From Rhizobium metallidurans (GTDB taxonomy: Bacteria > Pseudomonadota > Alphaproteobacteria > Rhizobiales > Rhizobiaceae): a stretch of 64,000 bases of DNA. The notes beneath the pieces are model-generated. The model was not told the origin of the DNA. It saw nothing but the letters and a program-made list of their open reading frames with translations, and did not search any database. Both the position numbers and the translations under genes were made by a program. Where the stretch lies: contig NZ_JACIDW010000017.1 in assembly GCF_014196505.1 (NCBI RefSeq), positions 30,471 to 94,470 of the forward strand. Reading direction: 5' to 3'. This document shows positions 15,271-24,206 of the stretch, piece by piece. Numbering within the stretch: position 1 is the stretch's first letter; each line of letters starts with the position of its first letter.

Positions 15271-15546
15271 ATGAGCAACGCGAACCCACCAATGCGTACA
15301 GTCAGATTGAAAGCATCCGACGACGTCTGGTCGCTGATCGACCGCGCCGCGAAGCTACGAGGGCAGACAAGCGCCGAGTTCATTGTCGATGCCGCGCAGC
15401 GCGCCGCCGAGGATGCCCTTGCCGATTGCACGATCGCGTATGTCCCGGCGTCAAGCTACGATCACTACCTCCAAATATTGGATCAGCCGCCTTGCAATGA
15501 TGGTTTTCGACGGCTCATGCGCGTGGAAAAGCCCTGGCAGTGCTAA
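15271..15546 (+). CDS. TacA/DUF1778-type antitoxin without a partner toxin
   Basis: A 91-residue protein with an N-terminal ribbon-helix-helix segment (MRTVRLKASDDVWSLIDRAA), the core RGQTSAEFIVDAAQRAAEDAL, and the C-terminal region ending LDQPPCNDGFRRLMRVEKPW that in this family wraps the cognate GNAT acetyltransferase toxin. A strong AGGAGGG lies before ATG 15271. TacA genes are normally followed by a TacT toxin; here the next gene is the convergent Kef antiporter, whose stop overlaps this one by four bases, so no toxin is present. Either the toxin has been lost or this is a free-standing regulator. Confidence 0.83.
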   Translation: MSNANPPMRTVRLKASDDVWSLIDRAAKLRGQTSAEFIVDAAQRAAEDALADCTIAYVPASSYDHYLQILDQPPCNDGFRRLMRVEKPWQC

Positions 15547-17351
15547 ACATCCGCCACCGCATCCCCCGTGCCCGCCAGCGGATCCTGTGAGAAATCCATC
15601 GTCCGCTTCGGCTTCACCAGCGGTTCCGGCTTGACCGGCTGCGAGTAGAGCATGTCGCGGCCTGCCTGTAGTCCCTCGGTGACCTGCAGCACCAGCCGCT
15701 GCTCGTCGCGGCGGCGGATGTCTTCGCCGATCTCGTAGGCGGCGGCCTCGCTGATGCCGAGCGCCTCCAGCGTCCGGCGACCGAACAGCAGGCCCGATTC
15801 CAGCGTTTCGCGCAGTTCGTAGTCGACATTGAGGTTCCGCAGCGCGATCGAGTGGACGCGGTCGTAGGAGCGCACGAAAAGCTTGGCCTCGGGATAGTCA
15901 GCCTGCACCAGCTCGACGATCTTGTCGGTCACTTCCCGTTTCTGCGTGCAGACGACGACGATCTTGGCGTGGTCGATGCCGGACGCCCGCAGCACGTCCT
16001 TGCGCGTGCCGTCGCCGAAATAGATGCGGAAACCGAAGGAGGAGGCCTGGCGGATGCGGTCGGCCGAGGTGTCGATGACGGTCACCGCGCGCCCGCCGGC
16101 AAGCAGGATCTGCGACGCGATCTGGCCGAAACGCGAGAAGCCGATCATCAGCACGTCGGCGCCGGCGCCCTCGAAATCCTCCTCCAGCGTCTCCTTCGTC
16201 TCGCCGCTCTGGAACCTTTTGGCAAGCTTGGTGCCGATCGGCGTCAGCGCCATGGACAGCGTTACGATGGCGATCAGGAGGGATGCCGTGCTCGATGGCA
16301 TCAGCGACGAAGCACCGGCCGCCGAAAACAGCACGAAGCCGAATTCACCGCCCTGCGGCAGCAGGAAGGCGATGCGGATCGCGTCATTGTGATCGGAGCC
16401 CGTCAGCCGGCAGAGCGCGTAGATGATGAGCGCCTTCGCCGCCATGACGACAGGCACGGTGACGAGGATGACCAGCGCGTTGTCCCAGAGCACGTCGAGC
16501 TGCAGCGACAGGCCGACGGCGATGAAGAAGATGGCGAGAAGCACGCCGCGGAAAGGCTCGATATCCGCTTCAAGCTCGTGTCGATAGGAGGATTCCGCCA
16601 GCATCACGCCCGCCAGGAACGCGCCCATCGCCATCGACAGCCCGGCCATCTGCATCAGCGTCGCCGACCCCATGACGACGAAAAGTGCCGCCGCGATCAT
16701 CGCCTCGCGTGCGCCGGTGCTGGCGATGATCTGGAACAGCGGCGTCAGGAGGTAGCGGCCCATGACGATCATCGCGCCGACAGCGCCGATGGCGATCCCG
16801 AAATCGACGATCGGCGTGCCGTGGCCCTTGCCGGTGTCGAGGATGTTGATCAGCGCCAGAAGCGGCACGATGGCGAGATCCTGGAACAGCAGCATCGAGA
16901 AGGAGCGCTGCCCGTAGCGCGTGCTGACGTCGCCGTCGTCCTCCAGTATCTGCATGGCAAACGCGGTGGACGACAGCGCCAGGCCGAATCCGGCGATGAT
17001 ACTGCCGCGCCAGTCGAGCAGGCCGGAGAGATCGGCGAGCGCCGTCAGCACCAGCCCGGTGAGGATCACCTGCGCGGCGCCGAGCCCGAATATGTCGCGC
17101 CGCATCTGCCAGAGCCGGCTCGGCTTCAGCTCCAGCCCGATGATGAAAAGCAGGAACACGACGCCGAGTTCGGCGACGTTCAGGATCTGCTCTCCGTCAG
17201 TCAGCCCGTTGAAGATCGGCCCGATCACCACGCCGGCGGCGAGATAGCCGAGCACCGTTCCAAGCCCCAGCCGCTTGAAGATCGGGGCCGAAACGACCGC
17301 GCCGCCGAGCAGCAGGATCGTTTCGGTGAAGAGGGCGTTGGGCTCGGACAT
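15543..17351 (-). CDS. CPA2 family potassium/proton antiporter, KefB/KefC-like
   Basis: Inner-membrane monovalent cation:proton antiporter of 602 residues. The N-terminal ~380 residues hold about 12 membrane segments with GLGTVLGYLAAGVVIGP and LFIIGLELKPSRLWQMRR, as in KefB/KefC. A cytoplasmic RCK/TrkA-N nucleotide-binding domain follows (DVLMIGFSRFGQIASQIL near residue 400, FGDGTRKDVLRASG near 450). The C-terminal ~60 residues are polar. KefB/C efflux systems are gated by glutathione adducts; I see no linked KefF/KefG ancillary gene. It is divergent from tldE and convergent with the TacA antitoxin gene. Confidence 0.92.
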   Translation of the reverse strand: MSEPNALFTETILLLGGAVVSAPIFKRLGLGTVLGYLAAGVVIGPIFNGLTDGEQILNVAELGVVFLLFIIGLELKPSRLWQMRRDIFGLGAAQVILTGLVLTALADLSGLLDWRGSIIAGFGLALSSTAFAMQILEDDGDVSTRYGQRSFSMLLFQDLAIVPLLALINILDTGKGHGTPIVDFGIAIGAVGAMIVMGRYLLTPLFQIIASTGAREAMIAAALFVVMGSATLMQMAGLSMAMGAFLAGVMLAESSYRHELEADIEPFRGVLLAIFFIAVGLSLQLDVLWDNALVILVTVPVVMAAKALIIYALCRLTGSDHNDAIRIAFLLPQGGEFGFVLFSAAGASSLMPSSTASLLIAIVTLSMALTPIGTKLAKRFQSGETKETLEEDFEGAGADVLMIGFSRFGQIASQILLAGGRAVTVIDTSADRIRQASSFGFRIYFGDGTRKDVLRASGIDHAKIVVVCTQKREVTDKIVELVQADYPEAKLFVRSYDRVHSIALRNLNVDYELRETLESGLLFGRRTLEALGISEAAAYEIGEDIRRRDEQRLVLQVTEGLQAGRDMLYSQPVKPEPLVKPKRTMDFSQDPLAGTGDAVADV

Positions 17352-17469
17352 CCGCTAAGCTTCTTTCAATGGTGATGGTTGCGCAAGCAGCGCGAAAAAG
17401 AATCGGCGCCGTCGGCCTTGATGCTTTCCGTAGCGCACAATAAATGGAACGCGAAGGAAAGGCCAAACC

Positions 17470-18816
17470 ATGTCCTCTGAAATTGATTCCTCGACGCTTC
17501 TCTCCCGCGCCAGCCAGCTGATCGACCTCGCCAGGAAGGCGGGCGCCGATGCCGCCGATGCGGTGGTCGTCCGCTCCCGATCGCAATCCGTCAGCGTGCG
17601 GCTCGGCAAGGTGGAAGAAACAGAATCCTCCGAGAGCGATGATTTCTCGCTGCGCGTCTTCGTCGGAAAGCGCGTCGCCAGCGTCTCGGCCAATCCCGGC
17701 TTCGACATGTCGGTGCTCGCCGAGCGCGCGGTCGCCATGGCCAAGGTCTCGCCTGAAGATCCCTTCGCGTGCCTCGCGGACGAGAGCCGGCTCGCCAGAT
17801 CCTATCCCGACCTGCAACTGCTCGACAGCACCGAGGTCTCCGCCGACCAGCTGCGCGAGGCGGCCCTTGCGACGGAAGCGGCCGGTCTTGCTGTCCCCGG
17901 CGTCACCAATTCCTCGGGCGCCGGCGCATCCTCGGGTCGCGGCGGCATGGTTCTCGTCACCTCGCACGGCTTTGAAGGCAGCTACATGGGCTCGCGCTTC
18001 GGCCGCTCCGTCAGCGTTATCGCCGGCGAGGGCACCGGCATGGAGCGCGACTACGATTTCGACAGCCGCATCTATTTCTCCGAACTGGACGATCCCGCCG
18101 AAATCGGCCGCCGCGCCGGTGAACGCGCCGTCAAGCGCCTGAAGCCGCGCCAGGTCGATACCGGCAAAAATGTCACCGTGATCTTCGATCCGCGTATCGC
18201 CCGCGGCTTCGTCGGCCACATCGCCGGCGCCATCAACGGTGCATCGGTCGCCCGCAAGACCAGCTTCCTGCGCGACAGGATGGGCGAACAGGTGTTGAAA
18301 TCCGGCCTGTCGATCACCGACGATCCGATGATCGTGCGCGGCCCCGCCTCGCGCCCCTTCGATGGCGAAGGCGTCTCCGGCGAGCGCATGGTGATGATCG
18401 AGGACGGTGTCCTGAAGCACTGGTTCCTTTCGACATCAACCGCCCGCGAGATCGGCATGGAGACCAACGGCCGTGGCGTGCGCGGCGGCAATGCGGTGAC
18501 GCCCGCCTCGACCAACCTGGCGCTCGAGCCCGGCGATATCTCGCCCGAGGACCTGATCCGTGGCGTCGGCAACGGTTTCTACATCACCGAGCTGATCGGG
18601 CAGGGGGTCAACATGATCACCGGCGAATACAGCCGTGGCGCCACCGGTTTCTGGATCGAAAACGGTGAATTGACCTTCGCGGTTTCGGAAGTGACCATTG
18701 CATCGAACCTCAAGGAGATGTTCATGCGGGTAACGCCGGCCAACGACATCGACCGCAAGTACGGGGTAGCCGCCCCGACCATCGCGATCGAGGGAATGAC
18801 GCTGGCCGGACGGTGA
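17470..18816 (+). CDS. pmbA: TldE/PmbA family protease subunit
   Basis: Non-catalytic partner of the TldD/TldE metalloprotease, which processes peptides such as microcin B17 and CcdA in Escherichia coli. The 448-residue protein starts MSSEIDSSTLLSRASQLIDL and contains the family segments VRLGKVEETESS, RVFVGKRVASVS and, near the end, VGNGFYITELIGQGVNMITG and EVTIASNLKEMF. It lacks the HExxxH zinc motif of TldD, so TldE is the right assignment. It begins an envelope-related run (cysQ-like, DUF4170, waaA, HAD, lpxK) seen in the same order in many rhizobia. ATG 17470 has GGAAAGG upstream. Confidence 0.93.
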   Translation: MSSEIDSSTLLSRASQLIDLARKAGADAADAVVVRSRSQSVSVRLGKVEETESSESDDFSLRVFVGKRVASVSANPGFDMSVLAERAVAMAKVSPEDPFACLADESRLARSYPDLQLLDSTEVSADQLREAALATEAAGLAVPGVTNSSGAGASSGRGGMVLVTSHGFEGSYMGSRFGRSVSVIAGEGTGMERDYDFDSRIYFSELDDPAEIGRRAGERAVKRLKPRQVDTGKNVTVIFDPRIARGFVGHIAGAINGASVARKTSFLRDRMGEQVLKSGLSITDDPMIVRGPASRPFDGEGVSGERMVMIEDGVLKHWFLSTSTAREIGMETNGRGVRGGNAVTPASTNLALEPGDISPEDLIRGVGNGFYITELIGQGVNMITGEYSRGATGFWIENGELTFAVSEVTIASNLKEMFMRVTPANDIDRKYGVAAPTIAIEGMTLAGR

Positions 18817-18824
18817 TCGCGGGC

Positions 18825-18931
18825 TAAAGCGCCTCGCGATCTTTCAGATTCGCTCATTGCGCTTTAGGTCTTTCTTTTACCGCATGTCTTCATCGCAAAA
18901 CCGCTTCACACTTTTGCGCGACATGCTCTAG
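18825..18931. repeat. RIME-like intergenic repeat, inverted copy
   Basis: About 107 bp, reverse complement of the repeat at 21540-21645 with few mismatches. It contains the paired words CGCAAAA and TTTTGCG inside an outer CATGTC/GACATG arm. It sits between tldE and the cysQ-like gene. I relate it to Rhizobium intergenic mosaic elements from memory, not from a search. Confidence 0.8.
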
Positions 18932-18954
18932 CCGCTGACGGATTGGAATTTGGG

Positions 18955-19749
18955 ATGAGCGACGTGGACAATGCCCGCTGGCAGAGCGATCTGGACCTGA
19001 TCGCCGACGCTGCAAGGCGAGCAGGTGCCGTGGCGCTTGGCCATTTCAACCAGTCGCCCGAGGTCTGGTGGAAGAACGAGGGCCGCTCGCCGGTCAGCGC
19101 CGCCGATTTCGCCGCCAACGAAATCCTTGAAACCCTGCTGCGCGCCGCCCGCCCGGATTACGGCTGGCTGTCGGAAGAGACCGAGGACAGCGCCGATCGC
19201 CTGTCGCGCGACACGCTCTTCATCATCGATCCGATCGACGGCACCCGCGGCTTCCTCGCCGGCCAGAAGCTCTGGTGCGTCAGCATCGCCGTCGTCCACA
19301 AGGGGCGGCCGGTTGCCGGTGTGCTCAACGCGCCGGCACTCGACGAACTCTATGAGGCGGTCGCCGGTGGCGTCGCCCTGAAGAACGGCATGCCGATCCG
19401 CGTATCGGAGCCGAAGCCGCCGGTTCGCTTCGCCATCGCCGAGGATGTGCTGAACGGCTTCCCCCAGCCGCTGCGCGCCAGGATCGAGCGGATCAGGCAC
19501 GTGCCTTCGCTCGCCTACCGCGTCGCCATGGTGGCCGATGGGGCGATCGACGGCACCTTCGTGAAGCGCAATTCCCACGACTGGGATCTGGCCGCCGCCG
19601 ACCTCATTCTGGAACGGGCGGGTGGCCGTCTCGTCAACCTCGATGGAACGGCGCTGACCTATAACCGCGCGGATGTTCGCCATGGCGAGCTTTGCGCCGG
19701 CTCCGAGCCGCTGTTGAATGAATTTCTATCCCCTATCGCGGCGCGCTGA
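18955..19749 (+). CDS. cysQ: Inositol monophosphatase family protein, CysQ-like
   Basis: Magnesium-dependent phosphatase of 264 residues. Metal-binding motifs are EETEDS near residue 69, DPIDGTRGFLAG near 94 (the DPIDGT signature) and WDLAAADLIL near 212. The pattern SAADFAANEIL is like CysQ, the 3'(2'),5'-bisphosphate nucleotidase that recycles PAP from sulfate assimilation. I cannot exclude another inositol monophosphatase-like substrate. ATG 18955 (MSDVDNARWQ) is chosen over a TTG at 18943. It is followed by the DUF4170 gene after 50 bp. Confidence 0.9.
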   Translation: MSDVDNARWQSDLDLIADAARRAGAVALGHFNQSPEVWWKNEGRSPVSAADFAANEILETLLRAARPDYGWLSEETEDSADRLSRDTLFIIDPIDGTRGFLAGQKLWCVSIAVVHKGRPVAGVLNAPALDELYEAVAGGVALKNGMPIRVSEPKPPVRFAIAEDVLNGFPQPLRARIERIRHVPSLAYRVAMVADGAIDGTFVKRNSHDWDLAAADLILERAGGRLVNLDGTALTYNRADVRHGELCAGSEPLLNEFLSPIAAR

Positions 19750-19799
19750 GCAGTTGACGTTTCCGTCAAAATCCCTCAGATGAAACGGCGGAGGAGCAG

Positions 19800-20063
19800 A
19801 TGAAGGAAGTGACCGAAATGACCAAGTCCGGTGAAAAGAAGCAATTGTTGCACCTCGTGTTCGGCGGCGAACTGGAAAGTCTCGATGACGTGCAGTTCAG
19901 CGATCTCTCGGGCCTGGATATCGTCGGCATCTTCCCCGATTACGCATCCGCTCTGACGGCCTGGAAGTCCAAGGCCCAGTCGACCGTCGATAATGCCCAC
20001 ATGCGCTATTTCATTGTCCATATGCACCGCTTGCTTGATCCCGAAGACAAGTCCGGCAAATAA
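19800..20063 (+). CDS. DUF4170 domain protein
   Basis: An 87-residue cytoplasmic protein beginning MKEVTEMTKSGEKKQLLHLV, with FGGELESLDDVQFSDLSGLD and the ending MRYFIVHMHRLLDP typical of DUF4170. Function is unknown. GGAGGAG lies just before ATG 19800; a second in-frame ATG is at 19818. The family is nearly always found between a cysQ-like gene and waaA in Rhizobiales, as here, so a link to Kdo/lipid A synthesis is plausible but unproven. Confidence 0.85.
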   Translation: MKEVTEMTKSGEKKQLLHLVFGGELESLDDVQFSDLSGLDIVGIFPDYASALTAWKSKAQSTVDNAHMRYFIVHMHRLLDPEDKSGK

Positions 20064-20222
20064 TTTTCGGCCCTGGTGGCCCCCGTTTTTATCCAGCCGC
20101 CTGTCTTATCGAGGTACAGGGGCGGTTGTTGACGCATTCTGAACAAACTGATCGGTCATTTCGGCCGCAATGATATTTGGGAATGGGTTGATGTCGATCA
20201 TCGTCGATCGGAGACGTGTCAT

Positions 20223-21542
20223 ATGAGCGGCCGCATGGCGCGTTTCGCGCTGGGCGCTTATCAGGCGGCCGGGACGTTGATCACGCCCTTCGTCGGCGGT
20301 TATCTGACCTATCGCGCCGCCAAGGGCAAGGAAGACAGGGCTCGCCGGCTCGAGCGCTCCGGCTATGCCAGCGCCGATCGCCCCGCCGGTCCGCTGGTGT
20401 GGTTTCATGCCGCGAGCGTCGGCGAGATGAACGCCGTCATTCCCCTGATCCGCGAGATCCGCCGCCGCGACGTCCACGTCATCCTGACGACGGGCACCGT
20501 CACCTCGGCCAAGCTCGCCGCCGAACGCGTCGGCTCCGAAGTCATCCACCAATATGTGCCGCTCGACCTGAAGCCCGCCGTCAGCCGCTTCCTCGATTAT
20601 TGGCAGCCCGATTGCGCGCTGATCGCCGAATCCGAGATCTGGCCGGCCACCGTGCTGGAGCTGGGCCGCCGCCGCATCCCGCAGATCCTCGTCAACGCCC
20701 GCATGTCCGATCGCTCCTTCGCCCGCTGGACCCGCCGTCAGGCGCTGGCCGAGGCGCTGTTCGAGAACCTCGCGCTCGTCATCGCGCAGTCGGATGTCGA
20801 TGCCGAGCGTTTCCGCGACCTGGGCGCGCGCCAGGTGCTGATGTCCGGCAATCTCAAGGTCGATACCGACGCGCCGTCTTATGATCCCGCCACCTTCGCG
20901 CGCTATCAGCAGCAGGTCGGCGACCGCAAGACATGGGCGGCGATCTCCACCTTCGATGGCGAGGAGAAGGCGGCCGGCATCGTCCACCGCACGCTGAGGG
21001 AGCGCAACGGCCAGCTGACGATCATCGTGCCGCGCCATCCCGAGCGCGCCGATGCCATCGAGGCCGAACTGGTCAAGCAGGGGCTGAAGGTCGCCCGCCG
21101 CACCCGCGAGGATATGCTCACCCCCGATGTCGACGTCTTCCTCGGCGATACGATCGGCGAGATGGGGCTTTATCTGCGCATGACGGAGGTCGCCTTCGTC
21201 GGCCGCTCGCTGTTCGGCGAGGGCGGGCAGAACCCGCTGGAGCCGGCCATGCTCGGCTGCGCGGTGCTCTCGGGAAGCAATGTCCAGAATTTCCGCGAGG
21301 CCTACCAGCGGCTTGCCCGCCGTGGCAGCGCCCGCATGGTGCGCGATACCGAGATGCTGGCCAAGGGCGTGCATTATTTGCTGACCAACGACCCGGCGCG
21401 CCGCAATATGATCGAGGCTGGCGCCGCGGCCGTGCAAGAAATGCGCGGTGCGCTGACGGCGACGATGAAGGGTCTCGAGCCCTACATCAATCCGCTGACG
21501 GTAAAGGCAAGGCTGCTGCCGAAGACGGCGGCGCAACGCTAG
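20223..21542 (+). CDS. waaA: 3-deoxy-D-manno-octulosonic acid (Kdo) transferase
   Basis: Transfers Kdo from CMP-Kdo to lipid IVA at the inner face of the cytoplasmic membrane. The 439-residue protein has an N-terminal membrane-anchor stretch, then the GT-B donor/acceptor domains with VWFHAASVGEMNAVIPLI near residue 60, ESEIWPATVLEL near 137, and the C-terminal GRSLFGEGGQNPLEPAMLG near 326 that contains the conserved Glu/Pro motif of glycosyltransferase family 30. Length and motifs are standard. It starts at ATG 20223. Its stop codon lies at the first bases of a RIME-like repeat. Confidence 0.96.
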   Translation: MSGRMARFALGAYQAAGTLITPFVGGYLTYRAAKGKEDRARRLERSGYASADRPAGPLVWFHAASVGEMNAVIPLIREIRRRDVHVILTTGTVTSAKLAAERVGSEVIHQYVPLDLKPAVSRFLDYWQPDCALIAESEIWPATVLELGRRRIPQILVNARMSDRSFARWTRRQALAEALFENLALVIAQSDVDAERFRDLGARQVLMSGNLKVDTDAPSYDPATFARYQQQVGDRKTWAAISTFDGEEKAAGIVHRTLRERNGQLTIIVPRHPERADAIEAELVKQGLKVARRTREDMLTPDVDVFLGDTIGEMGLYLRMTEVAFVGRSLFGEGGQNPLEPAMLGCAVLSGSNVQNFREAYQRLARRGSARMVRDTEMLAKGVHYLLTNDPARRNMIEAGAAAVQEMRGALTATMKGLEPYINPLTVKARLLPKTAAQR

Positions 21543-21645
21543 AGCACGTCGCGCAAAAGTGTGAAGCGGTTTTGCGATAACGACATGCGGTAAAACAAAC
21601 AGCTAAAGCGCAACGAGCGAATCTGAAAGATCGCGAGGCGCTTTA
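21540..21645. repeat. RIME-like intergenic repeat, direct copy
   Basis: About 106 bp nearly identical to the reverse complement of 18825-18931. Internal palindrome words CGCAAAA / TTTTGCG are flanked by an outer imperfect arm, followed by CTAAAGCGCAACGAGCG and CGAGGCGCTTTA. The repeat begins at the waaA stop codon, so insertion defines or abuts the gene's end. Confidence 0.8.
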
Positions 21646-21662
21646 AAGCTAGGGTCAAGGAC

Positions 21663-22376
21663 ATGCAGGTGATCAAGGGTATCCTGTTCGACAAGGATGG
21701 CACGCTCCTCGATTATGACGAGAGCTGGCTGCCGGTGAACCGCGAGCTGGCGCTGATCGCCGCCAGGGACGACGCTGCGCTTGCCGACCGCCTGCTGCTT
21801 GCCTGCGGCATGGATCCCTTGACCGGCCATATCGTTCCCGACAGCCTGCTCGCCGCCGGTAACACGCGCCAGATTTCGGAGGGCCTCGTCGCCGCCGGGT
21901 CGACGGTTCCCGTCGACGAGCTGACGGTAAGGCTCGACGAACTCTTTTCCCATGCCGCAGATTTCTCCGTGCCGGTCACCGATCTCGCTTCTTTCTTCGC
22001 CCGCCTGCATGCGCGCGGCTTCAAGCTCGGCGTCGCCTCCAGCGATAACGAGCGCTCGATCCGACAGACGGCCAAGCGCTTCGGCTTTGCCGAATACATC
22101 GATTACGTCGCCGGCTACGACAGCGGCCACGGCACCAAGCCGGAGCCCGGCATGGTGCTCGGCTTCTGCGCGGCCACGGGTCTTGACCCCTCCGAAGTCG
22201 CCGTCGTCGGTGACAACAACCACGATCTGCACATGGGCCGCAACGCCAATGTCGGGCTGACGGTCGCGGTTTTGACCGGCACCGGATCGCGTGAATCGCT
22301 CGCCGCCGCCAGCGATCATTGCCTCAACGATATCACCGAACTCGAAGGGCTGCTGCCCGGCCTGCAGTTCGCCTGA
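21663..22376 (+). CDS. HAD family phosphatase, phosphoglycolate phosphatase-like
   Basis: A 237-residue HAD hydrolase. Motif I is LFDKDGTLLDYDESW near residue 8 (DxD replaced by DKDGT with both Asp), motif II is VASSDNERSIRQ near 122, the Lys is in GTKPEPGMVLGF near 157, and motif IV is VVGDNNHDLHMGR near 183. This is the Gph/PGPase-like subclass I with an alpha-helical cap, so a small phosphorylated metabolite is the likely substrate. It lies between waaA and lpxK; its position suggests but does not prove a role linked to sugar-phosphate supply for LPS. Confidence 0.88.
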   Translation: MQVIKGILFDKDGTLLDYDESWLPVNRELALIAARDDAALADRLLLACGMDPLTGHIVPDSLLAAGNTRQISEGLVAAGSTVPVDELTVRLDELFSHAADFSVPVTDLASFFARLHARGFKLGVASSDNERSIRQTAKRFGFAEYIDYVAGYDSGHGTKPEPGMVLGFCAATGLDPSEVAVVGDNNHDLHMGRNANVGLTVAVLTGTGSRESLAAASDHCLNDITELEGLLPGLQFA

Positions 22377-22482
22377 TCGACCAAAGGCTTGCTTTTTCTT
22401 GAAAATTGCCTTTTCTTTTCGCTCGGGTGGAGATGACATCGGCGGGCGCCATGCCGGCGGTGCGAAAAGCAGGACGGCGAAG

Positions 22483-23523
22483 ATGGTATCCGAAGCGCCA
22501 CCATTCTGGTGGACGAAAGCCGATTGGCGCGCCTGGACGCTCTATCCGATCTCCTTTCTTTACGGCCGTATCTCGGGCTACCGCATGGTCAACGCCAGGC
22601 GCGCTTCCGTGCCCGTCCCTGTGATCTGCGTCGGCAATTTCACCGTCGGCGGCGCCGGCAAGACGCCGACCGCCATTGCGATCGCCCGCGCCGCCAAGGC
22701 CAAGGGCCTGACGCCCGGCTTCCTCAGTCGCGGTTATGGCGGCTCGCTCGATGTGACCACCGTGGTCGATGCCGGCCACCACCGCGCCGTGGCCGTCGGC
22801 GACGAACCGCTGCTTCTCGCCCGCGAGGCGCTCACCGTCATTTCCCGCCGCCGGGTCGAGGGCGCCAGGCGCCTCGTCAAGGAAGGCGCCGACCTGATCA
22901 TCATGGATGACGGCTTCCAGAGCGCCCGCCTCGCCATCGATTACGCGCTGCTGGTCATCGACGCCACGCGTGGCCTCGGCAACGGCCATATCGTTCCGGG
23001 CGGCCCGGTGCGCGCGCCGATCAAGCTGCAACTGCGCTACGCGACAGCGCTTCTGAAGGTCGGCGCGGGTGCAGCCGCCGACCAGATCGTGCGCATCGCG
23101 GCGCGCGCCGCCAAGCCCTATTTCACCGCATCCGTGACGGTCTCCGACGGCGCCGATCTGAAGGGCCGGAAGGTTCTGGCCTTCGCCGGCATCGCCGATC
23201 CTTCGAAATTCTTCCGTACGGTCGATGAGATCGGTGCCGAAACCGTCGCCCGCCGCTCCTTCGGCGATCACGAGCATCTGACCGACGACGAGATCGACGA
23301 CATCCTCGAAACCGCCGCCCGCGACGACCTCCAGATCGTCACCACCTCCAAGGACTTCGTGCGGCTGGCGGGTCACCACGGCAAGGCCGAGACGCTGGCC
23401 TCGAAATGCCGGGTGATCGAGGTGGAAATGACCTTCGAGGACCACCTGGCGCCGGGGCTGATCATCGACCGCGCGCTCGATGCCTGCCGCGAGCGCCGGC
23501 TTAAGGAGATGGCGGCGGGGTAA
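22483..23523 (+). CDS. lpxK: Tetraacyldisaccharide 4'-kinase
   Basis: Phosphorylates the 4' position of tetraacyldisaccharide 1-phosphate to give lipid IVA. The 346-residue protein starts MVSEAPPFWWTKADWRAWTL, with a membrane-associated N-terminus, the Walker A-type loop NFTVGGAGKTPTAIAI near residue 57, and the conserved DDGFQSARLAIDYALLVID near 147. HYHDHxx-type catalytic Asp residues follow the same order as in known LpxK. The frame is open upstream to 22291, but only the ATG at 22483 gives the family N-terminus. Together with waaA it covers two successive steps of Kdo-lipid A synthesis. Confidence 0.95.
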   Translation: MVSEAPPFWWTKADWRAWTLYPISFLYGRISGYRMVNARRASVPVPVICVGNFTVGGAGKTPTAIAIARAAKAKGLTPGFLSRGYGGSLDVTTVVDAGHHRAVAVGDEPLLLAREALTVISRRRVEGARRLVKEGADLIIMDDGFQSARLAIDYALLVIDATRGLGNGHIVPGGPVRAPIKLQLRYATALLKVGAGAAADQIVRIAARAAKPYFTASVTVSDGADLKGRKVLAFAGIADPSKFFRTVDEIGAETVARRSFGDHEHLTDDEIDDILETAARDDLQIVTTSKDFVRLAGHHGKAETLASKCRVIEVEMTFEDHLAPGLIIDRALDACRERRLKEMAAG

Positions 23524-23550
23524 GCGTGTTGAGGCGTTCTGCCGTGAAGC

Positions 23551-23700
23551 ACCCCCCTCTGTCCTGCCGGACATCTCCCCCACAAGGGGGGAGATCGACG
23601 TGTGGTTAGGCTTTCGCCAGACGTTGAGGTACAAGCGGGCGGTCGCGCCCAGCCAATCTCCCCACCTGTGGGGGAGATGCCCGGCAGGGCAGAGGGGGGT
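23551..23700 (+). repeat. 150-bp palindromic repeat with terminal inverted repeats, copy B
   Basis: Ends are ACCCCCCTCTGTCCTGCCGG on the left and, reversed, ACCCCCCTCTGCCCTGCCGG on the right; each continues into CATCTCCCCCACA-like sequence. The ~80 bp middle is unique to the family. The copy at 24207-24355 has the same middle in the opposite direction. No open frame is present. Confidence 0.85.
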
Positions 23701-23829
23701 AATTCTTGTGCCACGCCTGCCTGTTGCAACCCGCGCTCGATGCCCACGTCATCACCCCCGATCATATCACATGTCGGATGCCGCAGCCCCCAATCGTCTC
23801 TACAATAGGTTCAACATGGAGGAGACGTC

Positions 23830-24171
23830 ATGCCCCGCTATCTGGTAGCCATTCACCATCCTGATGATTACGACCCCGCCGTCTCGGAAGATGAGGCGAT
23901 GCATCGTGCGATCGATGCGCTCAACGACGAGATGATCGCTGCGGGCATCCGGCTCTTCGTCGGCGGCCTGCATCGGGCGGGCACCGCCAAGTCGTTGCGC
24001 GCCGATGCCGATGGAAATGTGTCGGTGAGCGACGGTCCCCATCTCAAAACCAGGGAGCATGTCGGCGGTTTATGGGTGCTGGAGGCTGATGGCATGGACG
24101 AGGCGTTGGCCTGGGGCCGCAAGGCTGCCATCGCTTGTCGGGCTCCTGTCGAGGTTCGGGCGTTCCACTAG
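23830..24171 (+). CDS. YciI family protein
   Basis: A 113-residue protein of the YciI / DGPF-domain family. It starts MPRYLVAIHHPDDYDP, has the HRAIDALNDEMIAAGIRLFVGG segment that surrounds the conserved His/Asp site, SDGPHLKTREHVGGLWVLEA near residue 73 and the ending AIACRAPVEVRAFH. The fold is a ferredoxin-like dimer; some members are dehalogenase-like or accessory to sigma factors, but no function is assigned here. GGAGGAGACG lies before the ATG. It stands alone between two opposed copies of the 150-bp repeat. Confidence 0.88.
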   Translation: MPRYLVAIHHPDDYDPAVSEDEAMHRAIDALNDEMIAAGIRLFVGGLHRAGTAKSLRADADGNVSVSDGPHLKTREHVGGLWVLEADGMDEALAWGRKAAIACRAPVEVRAFH

Positions 24172-24206
24172 CGCTGTCGATGCGATGGGCGTTGTGCCGT
24201 GTGTCG

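Noticed and set aside
15852..17375. 507-residue plus-strand frame over the Kef antiporter
   Set aside because: Antisense shadow of a clear antiporter gene; composition rich in Asp, His, Arg and Gln.
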